DNA of 64,000 bases, taken from assembly GCF_900141745.1 (NCBI RefSeq), contig NZ_FSRM01000002.1:2914001-2978000 (forward strand), written 5' to 3'. Of the stretch, positions 18,145 through 25,919 are shown piece after piece. Each line of letters starts with the position of its first letter. The stretch's first letter is position 1. Source of the stretch: Paraburkholderia phenazinium. GTDB lineage: Bacteria; Pseudomonadota; Gammaproteobacteria; Burkholderiales; Burkholderiaceae. A program made the position numbers and the translations under genes. The notes beneath the pieces were generated by a model. It saw only the letters and a list, made by a program, of their open reading frames with translations. It was not told the origin of the DNA and did no database searches.

Positions 18145-18891
18145 CTAGACAGCCGTCAGGCCGCCATCGACCGGCAGGTCGATGCCGGCGACGTAGCTGC
18201 TCTCATCGGAGGCCAGGAATAAAGCTGCAGAGGCGATCTCCTCGGGGCGCGCCAAGCGTGCCAGAGGCGTCATCGCTGCGATTTGGTTTCTCGCTTCGGC
18301 CGCGCCCTCTTTGGATGGGAACTGGTCGTCGAACATGGGTGTGTCGACCGCGCCAGGGCTCAACACATTGGTCCTGATCTTCCGTTCCTTGAGTTCGCTG
18401 GTCCACGTCCGGGCAAATGACCGGAGCGCTGCCTTGGTGGCGCTGTAGGTGCTGCGGCCCGGAAGGCCTTTGTTCTTCCCGGCGGACGCCACGAGGATGA
18501 TGGAGGCACCATCATTCAGGAAAGGCAGCGCCTTTTGAACGGTGAAATAAGTGCCGCGAGCGTTGGTGTTGAAGGTCTTGTCAAAATGCTCAGGTGTCGC
18601 CGCAGCGGTCATCGTCTTTTTGACGAAAGCCGCGCCCGCAAAAATCACATCGATCTTCCCTTTTTTCGCGACGGTCTCGTAAAGACGGTCGAGGTCATCG
18701 AGCTTGGCGATGTCGGTCTTTACGCCGGTGACGTTCGAACCGATCTCCGCGACGGCCTTGTCGAGTTCGGCCTGTCGGCGGCCGGCAATAAAAACGTAGG
18801 CACCCTCTTCAACAAACCTCTTTGCGGTCGCGAGGCCGATGCCGCTGCTACCCCCCGTGACGAGGGCGATCTTGTTTTTCAATAAAGACAC
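18145..18891 (-). CDS. SDR-family oxidoreductase (cargo gene A)
   Basis: A 248-residue classical short-chain dehydrogenase. The cofactor motif is VTGGSSGIGLATAKR, and the active site has the catalytic Tyr-Lys pair in RSTYSATKAALRSF and a Ser in ASAGKNKG. The C terminus is the usual SSYVAGIDLPVDGG. A GTG start at 18891 is preferred because AAAGGGG precedes it at good spacing; an upstream GTG in frame has no such site. It is probably NAD(P)H-dependent with an unknown substrate. It follows a second SDR gene by 41 bp, so they are likely co-transcribed. Confidence 0.85.
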   Translation of the reverse strand: MSLLKNKIALVTGGSSGIGLATAKRFVEEGAYVFIAGRRQAELDKAVAEIGSNVTGVKTDIAKLDDLDRLYETVAKKGKIDVIFAGAAFVKKTMTAAATPEHFDKTFNTNARGTYFTVQKALPFLNDGASIILVASAGKNKGLPGRSTYSATKAALRSFARTWTSELKERKIRTNVLSPGAVDTPMFDDQFPSKEGAAEARNQIAAMTPLARLARPEEIASAALFLASDESSYVAGIDLPVDGGLTAV

Positions 18892-18932
18892 TGTTGTCCC
18901 CTTTCGGTTGAAACGTGCGGCCTGCACCGCGT

Positions 18933-19679
18933 TCAGACTTGCGTCCAGCCGCCATCGACCGGAAGCTCGGCGCCGGTCGTGAAGGTCGCGTCGAACGCGA
19001 GGAAGAGGACGGCCTTGGCGATTTCCTCCGACGTACCGAAGCGCTTCATGGGAATAATGCCGAGGGTGTGCCCCTTGACCTGTGTACGCATCTCTTCCGT
19101 AGGGAATACCTTTTCGAGGATGCCCGTGTCGATGGGGCCGGGCGACACCGCGTTTACGCGGATCTCCTGAGGAAGCAGCTCGGTGGCGAGCACCCGGGCG
19201 AATGACCGCAGCGCAGCCTTGGCGGCTCCGTATGTAGCTTGGCCCGGCAGCCCCTTGACGTTGGCGACGGAGGTCGTGAGGACCACAGCGCCTCCTCGAT
19301 TGATCAGCGGCGCGAGCTTCTGGACCGCGAAAAAGGGGCCCTTGGCGTTCAGGTTGAACATCTCGTCGTAGACGGCTTCGGTCACGCTCCCGAGAGGCGT
19401 TGGAATGCTGAACCCGGCGTTGACGAAAAGCAGGTCGATGGCGTCGAACTCGGTCTTCACCTGGGCGGCAAGGGCGTCGATGTCGGTCAACGACCGCGCG
19501 TCGCTCGAAACCACGATAGCGCCGTCCCCAAGCTCTTGCTGCGCCGACTCCAGGCCGGCCTGCGAGCGGCCGGTCACCAGAACACGCGCGCCCCCGTCGA
19601 GCAGCATCTTCGCTGTCGCGAGCCCCATGCCACTCGTGCCGCCGATAATCACCACCTTTTTATCCTGGTACCGGTTCAT
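18933..19679 (-). CDS. SDR-family oxidoreductase (cargo gene B)
   Basis: A 248-residue classical SDR similar to its neighbour. The cofactor site is IIGGTSGMGLATAKML, the active site is TSVANVKG with QATYGAAKAALRSF, and the C-terminal motif is TGAELPVDGGWTQV. The ATG at 19679 has AAGGAG upstream. The shared RSFARxxxxEL stretch after the active site in genes A and B points to a tandem duplication followed by divergence. It lies first in a two-gene unit with gene A. Confidence 0.88.
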   Translation of the reverse strand: MNRYQDKKVVIIGGTSGMGLATAKMLLDGGARVLVTGRSQAGLESAQQELGDGAIVVSSDARSLTDIDALAAQVKTEFDAIDLLFVNAGFSIPTPLGSVTEAVYDEMFNLNAKGPFFAVQKLAPLINRGGAVVLTTSVANVKGLPGQATYGAAKAALRSFARVLATELLPQEIRVNAVSPGPIDTGILEKVFPTEEMRTQVKGHTLGIIPMKRFGTSEEIAKAVLFLAFDATFTTGAELPVDGGWTQV

Positions 19680-19720
19680 ATGTATTCTCCTTGAGAGGTT
19701 GAGGCTGCTTTGCTGATATT

Positions 19721-19744
19721 TAACTATTTTGTACAACTATTTAT
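19721..19744. promoter_or_regulatory. AT-rich promoter/operator candidate before SDR gene B
   Basis: The stretch contains the palindrome TTGTACAA (19729-19736) and a direct repeat of AACTATTT. It lies upstream of the SDR B start and may bind the TetR regulator encoded in the same cassette. Confidence 0.35.
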
Positions 19745-19839
19745 TTCAAAATACCGTAAGACCCGTGGACGATCATGTAACTCCGCAATCGCCTGCTGAT
19801 TCTGATCACCGCAACCATTTCGCCGCGACCGCCGCTCCT

Positions 19840-20814
19840 TCAGGACACCGCGCGCAAGGATTCCGCGTATGACCAGTTGACGCCAGAGACGTTGACGACG
19901 GCCTGCCACGCGGCTTCCTGGTTGGCGCCATCGTGGAGGTGCGGTTGGCGCTGCGGCTCAATCGGGCCTGAGAACTTCCCTTGAGCCGAGGCGAAGAATT
20001 GCCCTGAGACGTCGGTTCCGAACTCCGACGCCTGGAGGTACCGACGGGCCGCGGTCTCCGGCGTCTGATTCATGCCAGGAATGAGGTTCGCGATTGGGAT
20101 AAACAGATACTTCACGGCCAGGCCAGCTTGTCGCGAAACATTGGTAGCGGTCGCGGCACCGGGCGAGACAGCGTATACGGCCATGCCGGAGGGTAGCCGG
20201 CGCGCCAGCGCCGCGACCCACCAGGCGACGATGAGCTTCGCGTCGGCATACGCATTGTTGGGCACGTACCTCACGTTCGGCCCGTTGCGCAACAGGGCTT
20301 CCATAGCAGCGGTCAGGTCGCCCTGGTGGTACTTGGCAGCGAGTGCGTCCACGTCGGTGTACTTGAACATGGGTACGCCCCCTCGGGCAGGCTCCGCGCT
20401 GGCAATAACAATCCGCGCGTTGGGGCTCAGCAGGTTGGCGCGGAGCAACCCGACAGTCAATTGATGATGGCCGATGAGCGGGGCCTGAGATGCCTCGACG
20501 CCCTCCGCAGTGATCACGCGCGCCTTGCCAGGGACCATCCCGGCGTTGAGCAGTAGGAAATCGACCGGCCGACCTTGTTTGATCAGCTCGGCGAGCGCGG
20601 ACTGGACGCTGGCCGGCGTGTCCAACTCCAGCTCCAGCGGCGTGAAGACCTGTCTTCGGGTTTCAGCTGCGAGTTGAGCGGCCGCTTCCTTGGCCCGAGC
20701 CAGACTGCGTCCGGTGATGATGATCTCGCGCCAGCCCTCTCCGGCAAGAATGCGAGCTGCGGCATAGCCGAGCCCGGAGGTGGCGCCGGTGACGAGTGCG
20801 ATCGAATGTTCCAC
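19840..20814 (-). CDS. SDR-family oxidoreductase, longer form (cargo gene C)
   Basis: A 324-residue SDR of the retinol-dehydrogenase/protochlorophyllide-reductase-like size. It has VTGATSGLGYAAARIL at the cofactor site, LLLNAGMVPG (the NAG motif), a Ser in VIASAEPARGG, and the active-site Tyr-Lys in NNAYADAKLIVAW. It faces away from the TetR gene across a 129-bp promoter region, the classic arrangement of a regulator and its target. Substrate unknown. Confidence 0.85.
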   Translation of the reverse strand: MEHSIALVTGATSGLGYAAARILAGEGWREIIITGRSLARAKEAAAQLAAETRRQVFTPLELELDTPASVQSALAELIKQGRPVDFLLLNAGMVPGKARVITAEGVEASQAPLIGHHQLTVGLLRANLLSPNARIVIASAEPARGGVPMFKYTDVDALAAKYHQGDLTAAMEALLRNGPNVRYVPNNAYADAKLIVAWWVAALARRLPSGMAVYAVSPGAATATNVSRQAGLAVKYLFIPIANLIPGMNQTPETAARRYLQASEFGTDVSGQFFASAQGKFSGPIEPQRQPHLHDGANQEAAWQAVVNVSGVNWSYAESLRAVS

Positions 20815-20886
20815 AGGTATCTCCGTGCGGTGAAGGGTGAAGGCCGAGTCGTGAGGCCCCGCAGGGCCAGAAACGGCTTGTTAATT

Positions 20887-20904
20887 TAGAACTATTCGGT
20901 TATA
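20887..20904. promoter_or_regulatory. Candidate TetR operator in the SDR C / TetR divergent promoter
   Basis: TAGAAC-N6-GTTATA is an imperfect palindrome (5 of 6 half-site matches) in the AT-rich space between the divergent SDR C and TetR genes. TetR-family repressors commonly bind such sites between themselves and their targets. Binding is inferred. Confidence 0.4.
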
Positions 20905-20943
20905 TATTGGTGCCGTAAAAGTTGTCAAGGAGTTTTGAACCAA

Positions 20944-21558
20944 ATGATTCAAAATACCACCAGGCCCGTGGGCCGACCGCGCAGCTTCGACGAGACGGGG
21001 GCGCTGGAAAAGGCGATTCAGGTGTTCTGGTCGAAAGGCTACGACGGAGTGACGATTGACGATCTCGTCGCCGGGATGGGTGTGGGACGACCGAGTCTGT
21101 ATGCCGTCTTTGGGGACAAGCGGACGATATTCTTGCGCGCCCTTAAGGTGTACGCAGAACGGAAGGGCGCATCAGCCGCGAAGGCACTCCTCTCACCACA
21201 GGGTCTTCGCGACTCGATCACGGGCTTTCTGAGGTACGCCGTCGAAAGTGCGACCGAGAAAGGGTCCGCCCGGGGCTGTCTTCTGATATGCGTCGCGCCG
21301 CTTGTGGACGACCCTGAGGTTCGTCAGTTCCTGCAAAACGCGGCCGCTGGTGGCACTGCACTGGTGGAAGGTCGTTTCCGGGACGCAATCAACGCGGGAG
21401 AAATCCCGTCCGACTTTCCTGTGGCCGTCCGCGCAGGCCAGCTCACTGATCTTGCGCGCGGCCTTACCATGCGTGCGCTGATAGGCACGCCGCGCAAGAC
21501 GCTTCTCAGGGATGCTGAGGAAGCGGCCGACCTGGTGCTCCTGCCGCGGCGCGTCTGA
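20944..21558 (+). CDS. TetR/AcrR-family transcriptional regulator (cassette regulator)
   Basis: A 204-residue TetR repressor. The N terminus has GRPRSFDETGALEKAIQVFW and the HTH VTIDDLVAGMGVGRPSLYAVFGDK. The C-terminal ligand-binding part is helical with a Cys-containing segment (GCLLICVAP). The ATG at 20944 is preferred; a TTG nine bases upstream is too close to the AAGGAG site. It probably controls the divergent SDR C gene and perhaps SDR A and B. Inducer unknown. Confidence 0.88.
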   Translation: MIQNTTRPVGRPRSFDETGALEKAIQVFWSKGYDGVTIDDLVAGMGVGRPSLYAVFGDKRTIFLRALKVYAERKGASAAKALLSPQGLRDSITGFLRYAVESATEKGSARGCLLICVAPLVDDPEVRQFLQNAAAGGTALVEGRFRDAINAGEIPSDFPVAVRAGQLTDLARGLTMRALIGTPRKTLLRDAEEAADLVLLPRRV

Positions 21559-21698
21559 CGGGTTATCGCAAAAAATTCACTGAGAAATGACCACGACAAC
21601 AGACATGAGCGGCGGACCCGGGGCGTATCGTCGTCCGATGAACAAAGTGGCGACGTGGTCTATCGACTCCAAGCGCGCCGATGAGAACACAACAGTTT

Positions 21699-21830
21699 TT
21701 TTCACTTACTGCGGCAGTACGGGACGGATATTTCACTTTCCTTAGCACGTGCTGGTTGCTCGACGCCAATCTTGCTGAAAAATCGCCTTAACTTCAACGA
21801 CGCATTTTTCATTAATGGTGACACCCGACA
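21699..21830 (-). mobile_element. Right end of the putative IS21-like element
   Basis: Read on the minus strand, the outer repeat TGTCGGGTGTCAC (21818-21830) is followed inward by AATGAAAA (about 21804-21811), AGTGAAAT (21730-21737) and AGTGAAAA (21699-21706). This mirrors the left end at 18010-18079 in inverted orientation and bounds a segment of about 3.8 kb. The rest of the 390-bp gap between the TetR gene and amtB shows no coding sequence. Confidence 0.5.
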
Positions 21831-21948
21831 CGAGCGTTACGCGAAGCGCTGCAGTGAAGTAAAAACAAAAACGCCGGTAGCGGCCCAATCAGGCCAGATC
21901 TACCGGCGCAACTTGCGAGCCTGAGGTAATCAGGCGAGTCGGTGCCGC

Positions 21949-23190
21949 TCACGCATCCAGATACGCCACCTCGCCGTGCAATGCGGTATCGAGGCCGCGC
22001 TGCTCCGCAGCCGCGTCGAGCTTGACCGCCGTCACGCGATCGATCAGCCACAGCATCGCCCACGTGAACACAAAGGCCCACACGCCGGAGACGATCACCG
22101 CGACGCACTGCTTGACGAAGAACGCTCCGCCGCCGAGCAACAGACCATCCGCGCCATTGGGATTCCACGCCTTCGACGCAAACACGCCGAGCAGCACCGT
22201 GCCGATCAACCCTCCCACGCCGTGCACACCCCATACGTCGAGCGCATCGTCGAGACCGAGGCGGTTTTTGAGCGCAACCGCGTAATAGCAGATCAGGCCA
22301 GCCGCAATCCCGATCACCGCGGCCGTGCTCAGCGATACATAGCCCGCTGCGGGTGTGATGGTCGCGAGGCCCGCTACTGAGCCGGTCAACAGGCCGACAA
22401 ACTTGGGTTGCCGCGCGTTGAGCCATTCGATCAGCAGCCACGTGACAGCCGCAAACGATGCTGCAATATCGGTGTTCAGAAAGGATGAAGCCGTGATCGC
22501 ATCGACACGCAACTCGGAGCCGGCGTTAAAGCCGTACCAGCCGAACCACAGCAGACCCGTGCCCAGTGCGATCAGCGGCACGTTATGCGGCTTGTGCGAC
22601 ATCACATGGCGGCGTCCCACGTACAGCACCGAAGCTAGCGCGGCAAACCCGGCCGTGTTGTGCACCACGATCCCACCGGCGTAGTCGAGCACGCCCCACT
22701 TCGCAAACAGTCCTTCCGGACTCCAGACCATGTGCACGAACGGGAAGTACACCAGCACGAGCCAGCCCGTGAGGAACAGAAAATACGCCTTGAAGGTCAC
22801 GCGATTCGTAAAGGCGCCGGTGATCAGCGCCGGCGTGATGATGGCGAACATCATCTGATACGCGATGTGAACGACGAGCGGAATGCCCGCATCGTTGCCC
22901 GTGTACATCGTCTGCAACGTCACACCATGCAGGAATGCATAGTAAGTCGGGTCGCCGATGATGCCGTGCCACGTCGGCCCGAAGCACATCGAGTAACCGA
23001 ATGCGAACCAGAGGACCGTCGTCCATGCAAGCGAAATGAAACTTTGCATCATGATCGACAGCACATTCTTGCGTTCGACCAGACCGCCGTAGAAGAACGC
23101 GAGGCCAGGCGTCATGAGCATGACGAGGCTCGCGCACAGCAGCATGAAGGCCGTATTGCCGACGTTGATCGGCAGGGATGCGGGAAGCAC
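21949..23190 (-). CDS. amtB: AmtB ammonium transporter
   Basis: A 413-residue Amt/Rh-family channel with 11 hydrophobic segments. Diagnostic segments are TPGLAFFYGGLVERKNVLS near the N terminus, DYAGGIVVHNTAGFAALAS and VWGVHGVGGLIGT, the last two carrying the twin pore histidines. The GTG start at 23190 is chosen because AAGGAG lies at correct spacing and it leaves a normal N terminus; longer frames reach implausible upstream sequence. No glnK gene is adjacent, which is unusual since amtB normally follows glnK. Confidence 0.92.
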   Translation of the reverse strand: MLPASLPINVGNTAFMLLCASLVMLMTPGLAFFYGGLVERKNVLSIMMQSFISLAWTTVLWFAFGYSMCFGPTWHGIIGDPTYYAFLHGVTLQTMYTGNDAGIPLVVHIAYQMMFAIITPALITGAFTNRVTFKAYFLFLTGWLVLVYFPFVHMVWSPEGLFAKWGVLDYAGGIVVHNTAGFAALASVLYVGRRHVMSHKPHNVPLIALGTGLLWFGWYGFNAGSELRVDAITASSFLNTDIAASFAAVTWLLIEWLNARQPKFVGLLTGSVAGLATITPAAGYVSLSTAAVIGIAAGLICYYAVALKNRLGLDDALDVWGVHGVGGLIGTVLLGVFASKAWNPNGADGLLLGGGAFFVKQCVAVIVSGVWAFVFTWAMLWLIDRVTAVKLDAAAEQRGLDTALHGEVAYLDA

Positions 23191-23547
23191 AGCTTGTCTC
23201 CTTGAATGTCGTCGTGCGAAATGAGCGGGCAAACCTGGGCGGCCGCGTGCCGCAGCCCTTTCATCTCGCGTTTTAGCGGCTGTCGAAAAATAGTCCTCGG
23301 CCGGCGGCGGCGCAATACGCACGAGCGCTATTGCCGGATTCAGCGGGCCGATATGAGCACGCCAGCAGGCGGCTGCGTGAAGATGGACGGGGGGTAAACC
23401 ACAGTGTCGAATCTGGCGCACAAACGGAAAACACGCACGCAGCTACGTGATTTCCTTTCGTCATGACAGCTATCTCGCTGCCGGTCTTCACTGCAAGCCC
23501 ATGCCGGTGCAAACTGGGCACCGTTTCATCACTTTAGGGAGAGCAGC
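23191..23547. other. Intergenic region between divergent amtB and DUF4865 genes
   Basis: A 357-bp gap without a supported gene. It holds the amtB leader and promoter. On the minus strand at 23508-23523 there is a GG-N10-GC arrangement (CGGTGCCCAGTTTGCA), a partial match to a sigma-54 promoter, as is common for nitrogen-controlled amtB. It would give an unusually long leader of about 300 nt. Confidence 0.3.
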
Positions 23548-24117
23548 ATGTTCGCGATGCAGTATTCACACCGCTTGCCCGCCGACTACGACACGCAGAT
23601 CATCCGCGAGCGCGCGGCCACGCGCGGCCCGCTTTGGGACGACACAGAAGGCTTGATCTGCAAGGCGTTCGCGCTGCAGGAACGCAACCGCAATGGCGCG
23701 ACGGGCAACGTCTACGCCTCCGTATACCTTTGGTCGGACCCGGATGCGGCCGTGCGTTTTCTGATGGGTGAGCGTTTCCAGGCGGTCATCGATGCGTTTG
23801 GCCGTCCGCAGATCGAGACGTGGTTGCCGCTGGACGCGCGGCGCGGCAGCGCGCAGCAGGCGCTATCGATCTACCGCGAGGAAAGGGTGGTGAGTGCAGC
23901 GACGGATCGCAAGGCGTTGCACGCCGCGGAGATCGAACTCAATCGGGAGATCGCGGCTCGTCCCGATACGGTCGCAGTGTGGTCGGCATTCGATCTGGAT
24001 GCCTGGCGCCTGATCCGCTTCACTGTCTCGTCGGCGCCGGCCGATGCGGCCCGAAACGGCGAAGTCTACGATGTACTGCACCTTGCCCAGCCGGTAATCA
24101 GCCGCCTCCCGCGATGA
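23548..24117 (+). CDS. DUF4865 family protein
   Basis: A 189-residue protein that I recognise as DUF4865 from its start MQYSHRLPADYDTQIIRERA and the ferredoxin-like core GNVYASVYLWSDPDAAVRFLMG. No catalytic motif is known to me. GGGAGA precedes the start; MQYSHR three codons in could also be the initiation site. DUF4865 genes frequently sit with a TetR regulator and a tautomerase-like protein, as here. Its 3' end overlaps the convergent TetR gene by 20 bp. Confidence 0.75.
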   Translation: MFAMQYSHRLPADYDTQIIRERAATRGPLWDDTEGLICKAFALQERNRNGATGNVYASVYLWSDPDAAVRFLMGERFQAVIDAFGRPQIETWLPLDARRGSAQQALSIYREERVVSAATDRKALHAAEIELNREIAARPDTVAVWSAFDLDAWRLIRFTVSSAPADAARNGEVYDVLHLAQPVISRLPR

Positions 24118-24682
24118 CTTCGACCGCCTGCTGAACCGCGGCGGCAATCTGTTCGCTGGTTGCCTCGGTGGGCACCGCACGGGCCAGCGTGACGCCTCCG
24201 GCCAGCAGCGACAGTAGCACCCAGGCACGCGCCTCACGCTCGGCATCCGTGCCTTCCGGCAAACCCGCGGCGACCGCTTTCATCACCCCTTGCAGTTCGG
24301 TTTCGTAGGCAGCGCGCGACGCTGGGTCGGCCCGCTCGATTTCTACGGACAGGCTCGGCAGCGTGCAGGCGTCTCCCAGATCGCAAGTCCGCTTGTATCC
24401 CATGTAAAACGCAGCAAACGTTCGAAGCCAGCCCTTGCCGTGCTCGGCGCGCAAGCCTTCCACCGCCTGCCGCAGTTCGCGCAACCCCTCTGCCACCGCC
24501 GCGCCGAAGGCTTCCGCCTTGGAGCGGAAATGGCCATAGAACGCGCCGTGGGTCACCCCCGCTTCGCGCGCCAGGCCGTCCACGCCGACCCCGCCGTAGC
24601 CTTGCTTGCGAAACCCGCGTCCCACCGCCTCGACGATCCGGGCACGGCTTTCTTCCTTGTGCCCTCGGGCATAGCGCGCCAT
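24098..24682 (-). CDS. TetR/AcrR-family transcriptional regulator
   Basis: A 194-residue TetR protein. The DNA-binding domain reads RARIVEAVGRGFRKQGYGG then GLAREAGVTHGAFYGHFRSK, close to the NemR/AcrR type. The C-terminal ligand domain has two cysteines (TCDLGDACTLPSL). It is divergent from the tautomerase gene with a perfect 12-bp palindrome between them, and convergent with the DUF4865 gene. It most likely represses both neighbours in response to an electrophile or similar small molecule (inference). Confidence 0.88.
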   Translation of the reverse strand: MARYARGHKEESRARIVEAVGRGFRKQGYGGVGVDGLAREAGVTHGAFYGHFRSKAEAFGAAVAEGLRELRQAVEGLRAEHGKGWLRTFAAFYMGYKRTCDLGDACTLPSLSVEIERADPASRAAYETELQGVMKAVAAGLPEGTDAEREARAWVLLSLLAGGVTLARAVPTEATSEQIAAAVQQAVEVIAGGG

Positions 24683-24699
24683 CTAGCTCTCCTTTTACA

Positions 24700-24711
24700 T
24701 GACGATCGTCA
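24700..24711. promoter_or_regulatory. Perfect palindrome, candidate TetR operator
   Basis: TGACGATCGTCA is a perfect 12-bp palindrome 18 bp upstream of the TetR start, in the divergent promoter shared with the tautomerase gene. Position and symmetry fit an autoregulated TetR operator. Confidence 0.6.
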
Positions 24712-24796
24712 CATAATTCTTGATTAAATTACGATCCCAATATAATTTACTGGAGAAGCGCTGGCAACCGCCGGCGTGTTCTCTGAGGAGACTCAT

Positions 24797-25333
24797 ATGC
24801 CTTTGCTACGCATCACCCACCAACGCGGCGCGTTCACCACTGCGCAGAAAGCCCAGCTTGCCGAGGAACTCACTGCCGCCATCCTCGTGGCGGAAGTCGG
24901 CGCAGATACGCCCGCTGGCCGTGCGGTCGCCTATGTGCTGTTCGACGAGGTCGACGCGCGGACCTCGTGGTACGTCGGCGGCAAGCCCGATCTCGATCCG
25001 CCCAAAGGCGGCCGCTTTCTCTTCGACGTGGTGTATCCGCTCGGCGCTGCCCGGCAGGTGGACAAAACCGCCTTGCATGGACAGATCAACGCCATCGTTG
25101 CCCGCACTCTTGATGTCGACGGCACGTTTCCGCAGCGCGGCGGCGACTGGGTGCTGATCCATGAAGTGCCGGACGGCAACTGGGGTGCGAGCGGGCAGAC
25201 GATCGGCATTCGAGAGATCAACCAGGTCGCGGGCGGGACGCCGGAGCGCGCCGAATACTTCGAGCCGTTCCTGGCCGCGCAGAGACGCATGCACGAAGCA
25301 CACGGCTATCCAGAGCAGGCTCAGCGTCCCTGA
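24797..25333 (+). CDS. Tautomerase-superfamily-like protein
   Basis: A 178-residue protein that starts MPLLRITHQRGAFT with GAGGAG just upstream. A 4-oxalocrotonate-tautomerase-like fold is suggested by the N-terminal beta strand, the AQKAQLAEELTAAIL helix and a second related segment after residue 80. The residue after the initiator Met is Pro, which serves as the catalytic base in tautomerases. It is divergent from the TetR gene. The substrate is not known. Confidence 0.7.
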   Translation: MPLLRITHQRGAFTTAQKAQLAEELTAAILVAEVGADTPAGRAVAYVLFDEVDARTSWYVGGKPDLDPPKGGRFLFDVVYPLGAARQVDKTALHGQINAIVARTLDVDGTFPQRGGDWVLIHEVPDGNWGASGQTIGIREINQVAGGTPERAEYFEPFLAAQRRMHEAHGYPEQAQRP

Positions 25334-25420
25334 TCGCCGGGAACGCAAATGTCCGTTACCACATAGGCCGGTCCCACCATTCAAAGGTGCTTGTCAGTTC
25401 TCTAATTAGGATTACAGATC

Positions 25421-25681
25421 ATGCAACTTTCGAATGAACGACCAGACGCAGACCGAGGTGCCCTTCGGCAGGTTGACGCCAGGCGGCGTCATCACCACGC
25501 CAACGTAGGCGCCGGATCGACCGACCTCCTGTTCGTCCCGGGGAGTGTGTTGATCAAAAGTGGCAACGAGGTGCTCGGCGCAATCGGCGTGAGCGGGTCA
25601 CCGCTCAGCACCGACGACGAACGTTGCGCCGCGGCGGGCACTGCGCAAATACAGACTGCGCTGTCGGGCGCATTGCAGTAG
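25421..25681 (+). pseudogene. Relic of a GlcG/HbpS-family heme-binding-like protein
   Basis: The last half of this 86-residue frame (VPGSVLIKSGNEVLGAIGVS, then DDERCAAAGTAQIQ) matches the C-terminal signature of GlcG/HbpS proteins, which are normally about 140-170 residues long. The N-terminal half is missing and the first 35 codons are unrelated, Arg/His-rich sequence. It is most simply read as a decayed gene. The surrounding 25334-25919 contains no other supported gene. Confidence 0.5.
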
Positions 25682-25919
25682 CGGTACCTGCCTACTCCGC
25701 CGCCATGGCTTCCGGTGCCTTGGCGGGCACCCGGCTTGCGCGTGTCAAACGCCGGGTGCCCGCTCCATGTGGAGCCGACGCGCGCCGACACCGACGTCAC
25801 CAGCAGCATAAGCGCCATCCCCGCCAGCATGCGGCTGATGAACTCGGCCGCTGGGCATGCAATACTGCGCGTTCCTGTTTCATCGAACGACTTCACCCCC
25901 GAAACCTGTTACGCAGACG

